A stretch of DNA of 64,000 bases from Chionoecetes opilio (GCA_016584305.1 JACEEZ010009492.1:27632-91631); one strand, 5' to 3'; counted from the stretch's first letter, positions 1 to 11,788 are shown. Made by a program: numbers and translations. Notes: generated by a model from the sequence alone, not told the origin.

Positions 1-105
1 CCATCATATTATGACAAGAGGGACATTCACTTCCAAATTTTCTTTTGTAAATTAATTTTCTTTTGTAAATTAATTTTCTTCATAAAAACTAAGTGCACTA
101 CTCAC

Positions 106-227
106 AGTCCAGGTGTTTTACGATGCCACGGAGGGAGTTTCCATGAGCAGCAATGAGCATCTTCTTCCCTGCCTTGATTTGGGGCACGATCACATCATTC
201 CAGTAGGGCAGAGTGCGCGCAATGGTC
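106..227 (-). CDS. PGAM: phosphoglycerate mutase, exon 4 (gene continues beyond window start)
   Basis: Fourth visible coding exon of the minus-strand phosphoglycerate mutase gene (122 nt). The minus strand has an acceptor CAG before 227 and a donor GTGAGT after 106. The translation includes [20 protein letters not shown] and the motif [15 protein letters not shown]. In this family that motif carries the second active-site histidine. The reading phase joins exon 3 exactly: a split Leu codon, CT from exon 3 plus G. The last codon is also split, so at least one further exon, encoding about 55 C-terminal residues, lies before position 1. The gene is therefore incomplete only because of the window edge. 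Confidence 0.95.
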
Positions 228-317
228 CTGTGAGGCAATGATAAACATGTCATTTAAGGTTGAGGTATTTTCACAACATACTGTCCTATACTTAAGATAT
301 ATTTAATGAGACAAATG

Positions 318-497
<180 letters not shown>

Positions 498-1105
498 ATA
501 ATAAAGGCGATTACATGTTATTTCCCAAACAAATAATAGTTAAGAAATGCTGAGATATTTGTTAGTTTACTCATCAGCCTGATCACTTATCCCCTGCTAC
601 ACATACAAGACTCGATGGAAAAAAAAAGTAAGAGTTGAATAGCAAGAAATATATTGCTACAATTCTGCGCCAACATAAAGTAAATTGAAGATTGCGATGA
701 TTTGTGGGGTATTTAAGGGATAAAGTCACAGGAAAGATTGTTGGAATGAAAGTAAAGCGAAATCTTTGGATAGCATCATAATTCCAATAATGACCTGAAT
801 AATGGTAAGAAAAACCTCGACACTGAATCGAAGTCAAACATGGGAGTAGTACTGCTAACTATCCACTATCCCTGTATGCCTGTTAATGAGCCAAGTGAAT
901 GATGGCAGCAATGAAAGAGTTATGTATGAACAGAAGCATCTACAGACTTCCATTATATCCATGACACTGAGGAAGCTCTAAGAGGAGGAATCATATGGCA
1001 TAAAAGGAAGCATTACCTATAAGAAACTAGTATAAATTCTCTGCATACTAATTTCAGGATCATTACTTTTTAAACATTTTGTAATATACAACAGCATTCA
1101 CTTAC

Positions 1106-1248
1106 AGCTTCAGAGACTCAAACATGGGGAACTCTGATTTGCTGGGACCATCAGCATAGCGAGGATCTTCCAAAATCTCCTTGTAATGAGGATTGGTCTC
1201 GTCCATTGGGGGAGGAGGAATGTCAAAACTGCGCCGCCAGATTTTCAC
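1106..1248 (-). CDS. PGAM: phosphoglycerate mutase, exon 3
   Basis: Exon of 143 nt with acceptor TTTTCAG and donor GTAAGTG on the minus strand. The translation begins VKIWRRSFDIPPPPMDE and ends in FESLKL. This matches the segment of dimeric phosphoglycerate mutases after the QVKIWRRS motif, including the proline run that follows it. The phase is consistent on both sides: exon 2 ends on a complete codon and the Leu codon to exon 4 is split. The reading frame has no breaks. Confidence 0.95.
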
Positions 1249-1884
1249 CTGAAAATATATCATTACGTACATCTTTACACTCTCACACCCTTGTGCCTTT
1301 CCTAAAATTAAAATAAATCGAATTTGTGCTTCGCTTTATGTCTTTCTCCTCACTGTAGAATGCAACCTTGCAAACGCTTGATAGGTGAGATCAATGCCCA
1401 CCATCTCTTGAGTCAATAGACACACTATTAAGTAACCCAAGTAGTAATGACATGCATTCTGGCTTACTTCTTTACTCACATACAAACTTGAACTCAAAGA
1501 TGTGCCCAGCAAAAATTACCAATATTAGGAGTATGCCAAAGTGACAGGTCGTGCCGAGTACAATAATTGAACCCTCATGAAAATAACCCAATAAATGCCC
1601 TTCCTCTACCATCTGGGCATGTAACATCCCAAAACCCTGCACAACATGAAGATTGAAGTGCTCCACATGAAAAACAAATCACTAAAGGTGTGAGAACATG
1701 GAGGAGAGTGATGCACACTATACTGTAGGTCAACATTTTTGCTGGAGTGTTATTCCGTTATTATGCCCTGATCATAAAGAGCACGTCATTTATGTTCATA
1801 ACCTAGAGCAAGTATATGACATGTAGTTGATAGGCAGGCTCAGTGGAATATATTGAAAATTTAAGGTGCGAACAGGCATATTGG

Positions 1885-1935
1885 TTATTTAATTATTATC
1901 ATTATTATTATTATATTATTATTATTATTATTACC
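1885..1935. repeat. (ATT)n microsatellite
   Basis: Trinucleotide ATT/TTA repeats with small interruptions, in PGAM intron 2. A second short (TTA)n tract lies at 3117-3145. Confidence 0.9.
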
Positions 1936-2154
1936 GCTTACCATAAGACGCGTGGAACCAAGTTTCCGCCAAAAAGTGAATAACTACTCCGAAATATTGT
2001 CGGATTGAGCTGAAATTTGACATGCAAGTAGTGCTGTCAAAATCAATGGGGGTCGTTGCAAGAAACTTTTTGCGTAAAACAAGCCCTTAATGAGTAATTA
2101 GCGTAAACTACTCCTAAATATTGTAGGATTGAGCTGAAATTTGACATGCAAGTA

Positions 2155-2863
2155 CAGGTTGAAGTTCCCAAACTCGGCAACCTCGGGACCAGCGCCGAGC
2201 CGAGTAATGGAATTTTCCGACTTTTAGAACGTAGATATATTAAGGGGAAAAAAAGCATGAAAATCACAGGAAAAAAATCACAGGAAAAAATTATTTATCC
2301 TGTGGCTGTCTGAGCCACTGCATTAATGTTTTGTCCAAATCTTCACTCTTCCCATGTCTCATGGTCTTACGTATGTCCATACCTTTCACCGTCTCACTCC
2401 TGTCATAAAATTCACGTAGCTTTGTTTTCTGTTTCTTGAGGTCATACACTGTAGATGACCCCAGACCATATATTTCACACAAATTCCGCACTGAGGTTCC
2501 GCCATCCAATTTCTTCAAAAGGTCAATTTTCTCAGAAATAGTTAACACATTGTTCTTCCTTTTCTTTTCACTTCCACCAGTAGGTGTTCCTGGACGTTTG
2601 AGAGCCATAATACCAATAACAGACCTGTAGAAGTACACAAAATAACAGTGTACACAACTCTACAGTCACAACACCACTGAACAATAACAACAAACAAATC
2701 GGCGGGAGAAACCAAGCGGCCTAGTGTGGTGGCACCTAGCGGCCGACCCAGCAACTACGCGCCGGGTTTTGGGTGTTCTGCCGTGTTTTGGAAAATCCGG
2801 AACCATAGCCGAGTTTTGGGTGTTGCCGAGTCTTGGGATGCCGAGTTTGGGAACTTCAACCTG
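2155..2863. mobile_element. short pogo/Tigger-like DNA transposon (deletion derivative)
   Basis: The element is 709 bp and is bounded by 25-bp perfect terminal inverted repeats beginning CAGGTTGAAGTTCCC. It is flanked by a TA duplication (2153-2154 and 2864-2865). The neighbouring unbroken tandem unit shows the empty site, AAGTAGTGCT, so the boundaries are certain. It contains only the DNA-binding N-terminus of a transposase; the catalytic DDE part is gone. TIR, TA target and psq-type helix-turn-helix place it in the Tc1/mariner superfamily, pogo/Tigger branch. Confidence 0.92.
2291..2608 (-). pseudogene. CENP-B/psq-type HTH fragment of Tigger-like transposase
   Basis: Open frame of 105 codons starting MALKRPGTPTGGSEKKRKNN. 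It continues with a psq-like helix-turn-helix: LTISEKIDLLKKLDGG, then VRNLCEIYGLGSSTVYDLKK. This arrangement is typical of the N-terminus of jerky/Tigger transposases. The frame ends at a stop just inside the left TIR after MQWLRQPQDK, where a second CENP-B-type domain and the DDE domain would follow. It could at most make a DNA-binding fragment; expression is unknown. An in-frame Met ten codons upstream is less likely as the start. Confidence 0.8.
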
Positions 2864-3261
2864 TAGTGCTGTCAAAATCAATGGGGGTCTGTGAAAAAAA
2901 CTTTTTGCGTAGAACAAGCCCTTAATGAGTAATTAGCGTAATGATTTAATTAGAGCTAAATAAACTTCGGTTTTACAATAACTTCTGTTGCTTGTTGTAG
3001 ACTTCTGTAACTTCTGTAGACTAGGTATTTCAAAAGCACTTTGAGGTCGCTGCCACGTTCCAGCCACAAGAACTGAGCCAAAAGCAAAGGGGCCAGAGGC
3101 TGGACGCCTATACTTGATTATTATTATTATTATTATTATTATATTATAAAGGAATTGAGGCCTTGTGTAGGTAGGCAAGTGTATACATATGTGTGGGTAG
3201 AGGAGGTGGTTAGTGAGAGGTTTGCCCTAGGAGAGGGAGGGAGTCAGGGGTGTGTGATATC

Positions 3262-3408
3262 AACAAGGTTTATAGTCTATTTTTTTTATTATGGTCAAAA
3301 TGCACTTAGGAAGCCACGCCCCCTGCCTCCCCTTCTATTCTACGTGGCAGCTGATTGGTGCATTCCTCGTATCATCACTACCAATCACAATATCTTCACT
3401 ACTTAACC
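3262..3408. mobile_element. half copy of a foldback MITE
   Basis: This stretch, with TTATGGTCAAAATGCACTTA and GCCACGCCCCCTGC followed by AATATCTTCACTACTTAACC, is the left arm of the inverted-repeat element found complete at 35273-35645. The right arm is missing here. The rest of the surrounding intron (2938-4166) shows nothing I recognise. Confidence 0.75.
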
Positions 3409-4166
3409 TAAGACGTGCGCACAGGGGGTTTTCTACAGGGTCATACTGTGCGCATGTATGATGATTTTGGGACCCATTGCCAATTTCGATAAAAAGTACA
3501 TCAGCGTGTAGGGAATGTTTGCGTGCATCGGCCCATATATATTTGACCCCCAAAAAAATGTCTGGGGGGGGGTGGGGGAACGGGAATTTTTGATCTCGTA
3601 TATTGAAAATAGACCCTAATTTACACATCTCGTAGCATCGGATTCTCGTATACCGAATGCTCGTATAACGGGACCTCCCTGTACGTATAGTATTGCTACA
3701 GCGTGCGGCCATTTCAAATTGCTTGCGCTCACAATGTTTTATATTTTATTAATATTTTATGGATTTTTCATTTAATTTTTGGCTGACCACATTTGTGCCG
3801 GTGCTTAGAGTGTTGAAGGCCAGAATGCCAATTAATAAAGCTTTTACTGTAGAATGAAAAATGGAATAGAATAGCACCTCATTTACAATTCCAGCTCCCT
3901 TATCATTCAATCTAGACAATTCAATTTCAACAATCTACTGTAGTAGTAATGCAAGGCTCAAAGATGTTTAAATTTGAAATATTTACTAGACTTAATAAGA
4001 TGTCTGAAAAAATTACCTCCATCCCTCTAGATATAAGTACGTAAATGCATATAGGATTATTTCTAATTACTGTTTTATAAGAATCCATAAATATGCGTTT
4101 CATACTTCCTACCACCCAAGCCTCCACCAAGAGCCAGGCAAAGTCCTCAGCCTTCCCACCACCCAC

Positions 4167-4399
4167 CTGCTCTTCACCATGTTTCTGGGCCGTTTCAGCC
4201 TTGTTGAGGCCAGTAAGGCCACCGTAGTGACGCTCATTGAGACGCCACGTCTTCTTGATGGGAATGTCTTTCTGTCCAATCTCTTCCAAAATGGCATCAA
4301 GGGTCTTGTTGGCCCGGGTCAACACAGAGGTGTGAGCAAGGTCAAACTTGAAATTGGCATTCTTCAGTGCCTTCCCTGCAGCATGAGCCTCCTTCACAC
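4167..4399 (-). CDS. PGAM: phosphoglycerate mutase, exon 2
   Basis: Exon of 233 nt. The acceptor is CCCGCAG and the donor GTGGGT follows codons for HGEEQ. The translation starts [20 protein letters not shown] and contains [17 protein letters not shown]. In cofactor-dependent phosphoglycerate mutases this is the core motif holding the catalytic Glu and substrate-binding Arg residues. The Gly codon is split with exon 1 (G plus GT). The exon is uninterrupted and shows no sign of decay. Confidence 0.96.
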
Positions 4400-4889
4400 C
4401 TGCGGGTAAAACCATCCCATTACTTGCCTGTGCTCACCTTATGCAGTTCATAGCCTAAAAACATGAATAAAGCCCTGGAGTACTCTGAGCCCTTTGAAGT
4501 TTTACCATTTTCTTAGGAATATGGATTCTTTAAAAAAATTCATGAAAAGTCAATCACAAGGAGTTAGTGTTATCTAATGTGGTTGCATTCACAAAGATGC
4601 CATCAGATAATGATGTTACGTAGAGCTTATGATGAATACCACCACGTGCTGTTCCAAGGTCCACAGGAGGGCCACCCAGAACAAACAAAATCATGGTAAA
4701 TGTGGAAAATATTGGAGTGTACGTATTTCCAAAATGCTGTACACCCCATAACACAAATATATTAACATGGGGACAAGATTGCTAGTTCCTCAGCTTACAT
4801 CGTGAACAGGTCTAACATTGGATTCAAACCCCGGTTCTCTAATGCTGAGCATGCTAACCACTAAACCAGTGAGCATAGTAATGAGATCA

Positions 4890-5028
4890 ACAATGAATAT
4901 GATGATGATAATGATTAATAATAATGATAAAAATAATAATGATAAAAGTAGCAAAAACAATAATAATAGTAAATATAAATATAATAATAATAATAACACA
5001 AATAACAATAATAATATTCACTCACTGT
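4890..5028. repeat. imperfect (AAT)n microsatellite
   Basis: AT-rich AAT/GAT trinucleotide tract in PGAM intron 1. A 16-base C run follows at about 5357. The remaining intron sequence from 4400 to 6195 shows no recognisable gene or element. Confidence 0.85.
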
Positions 5029-6195
5029 GCCAATACTAAACCAATACATGTACCTTCGTTCAGTAGCTACTTGTTAATTATCATGCCATGACATGGTGAA
5101 ATACTGGTGATTATTATGGTGCCATGGCTGAAGTCAACAAATGCACCTGAAGAGTCCATGCAGTCACGTCCTCTCACTCTCAGAGCCAGCCCCTGAGCCC
5201 CTCCCTCCCCCTCTCCCTAACATATCTTATCACTCTATAATCAAATTTTACTGGAGTTCATTCACCTACATTCCCCGCCTCTATTCCATTGTTGCATGCT
5301 TTCTTGTCATTTCACTCACCCAGTTTCTCTCAGTGACCATAAAATTTCCATTTTGCCCCCCCCCCCCCCCCCATCCATTGATCAGTCATTTTTTCTCCTC
5401 TATTAGACATATATAATCTTTTATGTATATTTCTATAACTTTTCACTATCCATTCTGTTCATACCACAAACACCTCTCAAGCAACTAACCTTTAAGTGGT
5501 CTGAATCTTTAACTTGTGTTACTTGACCCTCGCATGCATACTCAACAGTCGGCACTATGTATGGTATGCTGAAGTGCCTGATTATACTTTCATGCTCTGC
5601 CTTCCCTCTCATGTAGTACACCAAGAATGCCACTACTTTCCCTCCTTGTGAAGCAGTGTCTTATGACATAAGAGCATAAGGAAGCTGCAAGAGGCCGTGA
5701 GACCTGCATGTGGTAGTCCTCTTCTATGATTGCTTCCATAATTGCACAGGATGGAGTAAAGATATTAAAAACTATCAAACGCTCCCATTCTATCTGTGAA
5801 TTCAAACATGTTTTACAGTTCCTGACCATGAATTCTTATTAGACATGAACATGTAAAATCAACTACTTCACTGTTCTCAAATACAACTACATACTTAAAT
5901 TTTCTCTTCTAAAAGCCACTTGACTTCAGCCCATATTAACTTTAGTTTTCTCTTATAGACCTGAATTCACTGATTAATATCTCATTGTATGATTATAATT
6001 TGCTCCTGATATATTTCCAAAAATTGTCTCATTTATTTCAACTTGGTAGAAGGCTGCTTCACTTCCCCCTCACCCGCTATGTGGACCATGGACTCTAAAG
6101 AGGCTGCTGTACTTGTTGCTCAATAAGTTGGACATAAAGAAGGAAGAGATGAGACCCTAAGGATCCGTCTTAGAGCCTCCTATCTTCCTCTAGTT

Positions 6196-6841
6196 CAAGG
6201 GTTCTCAAACTTTTTGGCCTGCGACCCATCCAAATCATTTTGAAAGGCTTGCGACCCCCCACCCCCCCACCCTTACCAAAGCATTTTTGACAATCTCACA
6301 CATTTACGTTCTTTGTCTTTTTTCTCTCTCTTACGCACACACACACAGTTTTACCCACACATAGGTAGAGTCGTATTGCTCTGTATCATAACATTCTAAG
6401 TATAATATATTTGGTAAAACATTATGAATACTTAAATGATACCGTAATCAGTGCAATCTATATCCTATATTCTTGCTTTAGATGCATCGAAAAAATAAGT
6501 CTAACCTAAATAAAGGTTAGACTTGTGATGTGGATTTGTAATGCATTAACAAGGGTCGGGCAGCGATGATACAAGTAGCCTACCTATGTATAGCTACTGG
6601 ACGTGTGAGCCTGGTGGTGAGGGCTTGACGGAAAGGGGAGGGAGGACAAAGGATCAACTCTTTTCTCAGTCAGATTATGTAACTGTACTTTTATATTAGC
6701 AATATATTAAAGCCTAGGAAGGTATAATCATTGTTTTGTTTTATACTGATAATATATATATAAAAGATTAATAATAAATTATGAATATTGTGCATTTTGC
6801 ACATTTTAGAAATCTCGCGACCCCCAGTTTGAGAACCCCTG
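6196..6841. mobile_element. hAT-type MITE
   Basis: The element is 646 bp. Its ends are inverted repeats of the form CAAGGGTTCTCAAACT and AGTTTGAGAACCCCTG with GCGACCC just inside, a pattern typical of non-autonomous hAT elements. It is flanked by 8-bp direct repeats, CTCTAGTT at 6188-6195 and CTCTAGTC at 6842-6849 (one mismatch), as expected for hAT. There is no coding capacity. Confidence 0.88.
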
Positions 6842-7574
6842 CTCTAGTCTAGTATCTTGATTAGCTACATAAACATCACTTTAACAGTCAATGATTTGAA
6901 ACTTTATGTCAGCGTTGCTGCTTTCCCTGATCCTAGGATAATAGAAATGGCTTCATGCCAGAATGACATTAACCCCTTCACGCTCAGATCTTTCCTTTGC
7001 TGTATAAAATAATCTGTTGTTAGCCATAAAATTACGAAAAATAACTTCATATACCAAATTAGCTAGTGGACAAGGGACTAAAAAAATATATCATTAAAAT
7101 TTCTTAATTCACTAAATTTCTAATGGTACCCAATTCAGGGAAATTAGTTGGGGGCTAAAGGGGGTTAATATTCGCATCTAGCAATTGTCATACAATTAGT
7201 CTAGTCTACACTGACGCCTCAGTTCTCTCACAGCACCAGCATCTAATCTACAATTACAATTTTTATATCCTTCTTGTCATCTCATTCTCATCCATCCTCT
7301 CCAAGTATCCAAACCATCTCGAGGCCATTTTTCACCATTTATTTTAAAATTTTAATTTGAAATTTAAATTCCCTAAATGTCATTAATAAGCCCTTTGGGT
7401 TTTATTCATATCAACCCATAGTTCTCTACCAACTGAGAGTATGGTTCTGTTACCTTATAGTTTCGGGAAAAATTTTTCTCTCTCGTTTTTCTGCCCAAAA
7501 CAATACTTTCGAGATAAAATTTGATTCAGGATTACTTTAAAATTTTAACTCATCAGTCATCACATCAGTACATA

Positions 7575-7683
7575 TAATATATATACTGTATAATGTGTGT
7601 GTGTATATTTTTATATATTATATATATTAATATATATAATAATATAAAATATATATATATATATTAATATATAATATATATTA

Positions 7684-7722
<39 letters not shown>
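7575..7722. repeat. (AT)n-rich tract at left edge of anomalous block
   Basis: AT-rich, mostly TATA/ATAT dinucleotide sequence ending abruptly in the odd block that starts at about 7723. The interval 6850-7570 is plain AT-rich intron in which I see nothing. Confidence 0.9.
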
Positions 7723-7726
<4 letters not shown>

Positions 7727-10262
7727 GGGTGTCCCAAAATGCAATTTTTAAAAGTTGCACCCTGTGTGTTTTTCCCGGTTCTCTCTGTAAAACGTATTGG
7801 TTGAAATTTTGGGCAATTGAGTAATATTTAGGGGTTTTTCCCGACAAAGTAACTTTTAGGTGACGTGACTCGAATTCAGGATTTTCTAAATTTCCATTTT
7901 TTTCCCCTCGGTTTAAACTGGCAAAAAGACCTAGTAATCTTTGGTTTTCGAAAAGGCCCCAAACGATGAAATCACCGGACCCCGGCTACCATAAAGGAGC
8001 GGTCCTCCTCCGCTACCACCACCACCGGGGAAAATGGGGAAGACGGGAGGGGGGAGGGAAGGCGGTGGTGGAGGGGGTTTTTCCCCCCCTTCTGGTCGAC
8101 AACTACAGTAATACCCCCGGGCACGAACTGTCAAAGCTGGAAAAGGCGTCAAGCCCCAAAAGAAGAACAAGAAGAAGACGGGGCCGAACATGTATGGAGG
8201 GAATTTTCAAAGAGACCTCCAAAAAATCTTCGCTCGCACCTCCTCCTCTCCCCAACGGGCAGACGTGAAGGACGGGGGATAAGGAGTTCCATGGGTCAGG
8301 AGAAGACGAGGGAATCACATGGCGGGAATTTTACTCGTACAGCGAAAAGGTGGAAAAGCGCGAACGCGGAACTCCTCAAGCGCTGGGGGAACGTGAAGAC
8401 AGCGACTTTGCCAGGCGACTAAAAGGGCGGAAACCCCAACCCAAAAGCGTGCAGCAGCACAGTCCTGTTGAAAACGTCTACGGGTCGGGATCCCGAAGCC
8501 AGAGGAAAAAACTCAAACAGTCGCCCTTTATCTCCCTGAAGGATCTTAACCTCATTCAACTTGGGATCGAGAGAAGTTTTCGGGGCGGCAAACAAATCAC
8601 GTTCGCAGCTACCGCTCAAATTCTTGGAATGGACATTTGGGGGTTGGGGGTCTCGAAGAGCCGGTCCATCGGCCGAAATTCGGGGAGAGACAACCCCGGA
8701 AGATCGTGGAACTGCGGGAACCCGGAGATACCTGAAGGTTTTGGGCCTGCATGGGCGGAAAAATCCTCCCGTCTCTCTCTGGGGATACGGGGGACCCCCA
8801 TCGCCCTCCTCCTCCCCAGGGGAAAATGCGCCGGTTCCTTCTTGGGGTCCCGGCAAGCCGGGTTCGACTGGCAGAAAAAGTGGGTGCAGTGGGCTTTAAG
8901 GGGTGGACGAAACGGGCGTGGGGCAAATCACGCCTTCTGTTTCGACACCACGGCTTCGAAAAATGGCATGGGGCAAAGGGGCTTGCATTCGGGTTGAGCA
9001 AGAACCCGGACGAAACTTGCTTTGGTTGGCCTCCGCCCTCATGTCCCGAGGTGATCCCCAAAGGGGTCTTCGAAAACCAGCCTCGGGTCTTCCTCTGGGC
9101 CTCATTGGAATTTCAAAAGACTCCGTGATCATGGTCCTTCGTGATTCCCGCGAGAGACGGTGGAACATCGGAGGACCCCGTAGGTTTTTCGCCCCAAGAC
9201 ATGCCAGCAAACGAAGGGGCGACCTTGGCCTTCCTGAAGGGGCTCTGATGTCGAAGAACCATCCCGGGGGGACATGAAGAACTTTTCCGTCTCTCCTACC
9301 TGTTTTTCCCCGGTGAAGGTCCAGCCAAACATTCCGCCGTCCTGGGCTCTCCATCAAGCCCCTGGATGGCCAAGGCCATCTACTGCCTCAGGTTTTGATG
9401 CTGAAATCCCCCCTGCGCTGACTGGTCGAGAGAAGGGCCCGGGGTGGAACGAGTGGGCCCCCCCTTTGTTGCTCGGTGTACTGCAAGCAAAGGCGGGCCC
9501 ATCTCTTGAAAAGCTCCCTTTAAAGCGTGCTTTCCCCCGAGACCTCAAGACATACCCTGACCAACCGTTGCCAAGGGAGCAGAAAAAGCCCTGCGACGCC
9601 CCTGTGGTAGTTTCCCAGGGGAAAAAGCAGGGCTGGCCCCTTTTCCTCAAGGGTTTGTGGAGGAGAAGAAGCAGATGGCGCATTGGGGCAAACCCCCCTC
9701 GAAGAAGGAACTCAAGCGATTTTAAAAAAAAGATGACTAGTCTTCTCCCTCTCGTCCTTCGTCACTTCGAAAACACAGTCCTTCTTTCAGAAAAATCGGA
9801 GAGGGCCCTTCCTTGGGAAAGGACCCCCGGGATTTTGGAGGAGGCGCCGATTCAAAAACGCTCGGGAAAAGGGGACTTGGGCCCCCAGTGGGCCGATGCC
9901 GCGGGGCAAAGGGATCCCCAGTCCGCGCACCTGGGGTCGCCAGGTATCTCCTCCAGTTTGTCCACCCCATCGGAAAAAATTGGGGGCGGGAAAAAAAAAG
10001 GAGGCCTTTAAAAAAAGGCTTTCTGAATGGAAAAAAATGAAAAATGTCTGTTTTGGTTTCCTTATAAGTTTCTTTAAAAAGTGGATGTTTTGAGTTTTTT
10101 TTTTTGTTTTGAAGGTTATTAGAAAATTTTTCATTTGTCGTGACCCCCAAAATTTCCCGAATTTATCTAATTTCACAGGAACTCTTCTTGTGATGTGTGA
10201 AAAGAAGTAAAACACGCACAAGTGAAAAAAATGTTTCTTTTTTTCCCCCTATGATCTTGGGG
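7723..10262. other. anomalous GC-rich, homopolymer-rich block 1
   Basis: Between two AT microsatellites the composition changes abruptly from AT-rich to GC-rich, with many short runs of G, C, A or T (cccc, gggg, aaaa). Stops are rare in all frames, which produces many overlapping open frames. Recognisable transposon coding sequence is present but is broken by single-base errors. This looks like poor consensus sequence over a repeat rather than normal DNA. A highly mutated insertion is an alternative. Confidence 0.65.
8740..9700 (+). pseudogene. garbled transposon-protein gene (cc8L18.2-like family)
   Basis: Fragments in different plus-strand frames appear in the order expected for a metazoan transposon-associated protein family often annotated as cc8L18.2-like. 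In order they are: GGKILPSLSGDTGD near 8753; RRFLLGVPAS near 8830; CFDTTASKNGMG near 8937; GKGACIRVEQEPGRNLLWLA near 8970; HEELFRLSYLFFPGE near 9275; and WMAKAIYCLR near 9365. A further weak piece, VEEKKQMAHWG, lies near 9655. Frame changes between fragments occur at homopolymer runs. Family recognition is from memory of its conserved motifs; exact limits are uncertain. No functional protein can be read from this sequence. Confidence 0.5.
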
Positions 10263-10267
10263 CCCCC

Positions 10268-10362
10268 TAAAATATATATTTATATATATATATATTTTAT
10301 ATATATATTATTTTATATATATATATATTTTATATATATATTTTATATATATATATATACAG
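10268..10362. repeat. (AT)n microsatellite at right edge of block 1
   Basis: TATA/ATTTTATATA-type tract. Normal AT-rich intron sequence resumes after it. Confidence 0.9.
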
Positions 10363-10657
10363 TATATGTACTGGTAAGCAAGTCTAGATACCAGTATACC
10401 AGTTCACCTATACTAGATACATGACAAATTTGATTAAAATCTTAATGCATCCCTGTGCATTGACACTTTATTTCCCTGCATGACCACATTAATTCAATTC
10501 ATGCAAATCTATTAACTGACTAGTGATCAACCGAGCAAGCATTGCCCTTGCAAGGACACTTAACCTTGCCAATAAGTTCAATGTCACAGCTGTGACCTTG
10601 AAATATTTTTGAGCATGATTAAAATTATATTCACCTGATAATTAAGTCAAGTCTACA

Positions 10658-11157
10658 TACCTGGAGCTCTCGCCGCCGTCGGCGAGTGTTCCAATTTTTC
10701 ATGTGTGTGTTCCCATTTTCGGCGACAGTTCCAGTTCTTGATCTTAATATTACAGTACCCAATATGTCCGGTAGCTATATATTTAATCAGCTTTTACCCG
10801 TATTTCTGCATTCAGGGATTAAATATCACCAATAGCTTACATTTAGGTTAGGTTGTGTAACCAAAGTCCAGGTTAGGTTAGCGAACTTGCGGGGGTGAGT
10901 GGGTGCGCAGCCCCCCAAGTTAGGTCAGGTTTCGTAAACAATGTCCATATACGTTTTGTTAAACTGCAGTTTAAGTGATTTTGTTATAGTACAATGAAAA
11001 TTTGGTAATATAATTAAATACACTTTTTTTTCTTCCTTTTCATCTATTACAAGTGGAACTGTCGCCGAAAATGTCCAAGTTGGCGAGTGTTCCACTGTCG
11101 GGCGAGAGTTCTCGGTTGATGTTTCGACGAGAATTCCGATCAACGACAGTTCCATAA
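10658..11157. mobile_element. TIR element, family copy A
   Basis: It starts TACCTGGAGCTCTCGCCG and ends in inverted GACAGTTCC-type sequence near 11150. It contains GGTTAGGTTA and GGCGAGTGTTCC motifs. The same family occurs at 59739-60293, where both termini are clearer. It lies in PGAM intron 1 and has no coding potential. The right end is approximate. Confidence 0.65.
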
Positions 11158-11522
11158 ACCCTATGTGCATGGTGCACCAGTAACAATGACATTTCCTTAA
11201 CTGTGTGCACACGCCCACACAGAAGCCTGTATCTTTTTAATCCATGATTATGATCTCAATGACTATATCGTATATGCTAAGTATACAGAAATTTGAGTTG
11301 TCCTCATTAATGCACAGAGTTTCCTGCTATCCCCGTGTGTAGCATAGAACTTCCTATATATCCATACTGCATCTTCAACAGTGGTGTGTCCTACACTAGG
11401 GAAATAATACTTGGTGCCTCGGTGTGCCTGCCATCACAGGTAGCAGGGTGAGGAGCGGGCCCAGCCGGCCATGGCACCACCACCGCCTGGCGCCTCATCA
11501 CCTGGCATTACTCAATACTCAC

Positions 11523-11622
11523 CCTGCTCGGAGAGTTCAGCGTCGTGCCAGCCGCAGAATTTGTTCAACTTATTCCACTCGCTCTCGCCATGACGGACCA
11601 TAACAATTTGGTACTTCGCCAT
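11523..11622 (-). CDS. PGAM: phosphoglycerate mutase, first coding exon
   Basis: Cofactor-dependent phosphoglycerate mutase interconverts 3- and 2-phosphoglycerate in cytosolic glycolysis through a phospho-histidine. This exon holds the start codon (11622-11620) and the catalytic motif VRHGESEWN, whose His is the phosphorylated residue, followed by [15 protein letters not shown]. The donor GTGAGT lies directly after 11523. The start matches the usual family N-terminus (M-x-x-Y-x-x-V-x-x-RHGE). Together the four exons give 598 nt, about 199 of the roughly 250 residues expected. Intron 1 is over 7 kb and is filled with transposons and a low-quality block (7.72-10.26 kb). The enzyme assignment is secure. 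The arthropod gene is usually single and housekeeping, so PGAM is used generically. Confidence 0.96.
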
Positions 11623-11700
11623 CTTGGAGGTCTTAGCCGAGCTGATGTCCAAACAGGGTGACCAGCTGAAGGAGACTGACGGCGCCGGCGGAAGACGAGG
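11623..11700 (-). promoter_or_regulatory. PGAM: probable PGAM 5' UTR and initiator
   Basis: Reading the minus strand, TCAGTC at 11679-11674 fits the arthropod initiator consensus TCAKTY and lies about 55 nt before the PGAM start codon. The surroundings are GC-rich, unlike the AT-rich flanks, as expected of a promoter or 5' UTR. No TATA box was seen. An (AT)n tract begins about 100 bases further upstream. The transcription start is inferred from sequence only. Confidence 0.4.
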
Positions 11701-11787
11701 CGCCCGCGCCCGCTGCTCGACCGCGGTGACCTTGACAGTGTCCCCGCCACTGCCACTCTCGCCACACACTGCATTGTGACTGCAATG

Positions 11788-11788
11788 G

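Larger units (their letters stand above)
1975..2937. repeat. two tandem ~118-bp units split by a transposon
   Basis: A unit containing GGATTGAGCTGAAATTTGAC, AATCAATGGGGGTC and ACAAGCCCTTAATGAG occurs once intact (about 1975-2093). It occurs again split into 2094-2154 and 2864-2937 by the element at 2155-2863. The two halves rejoin exactly at a duplicated TA. Confidence 0.85.
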
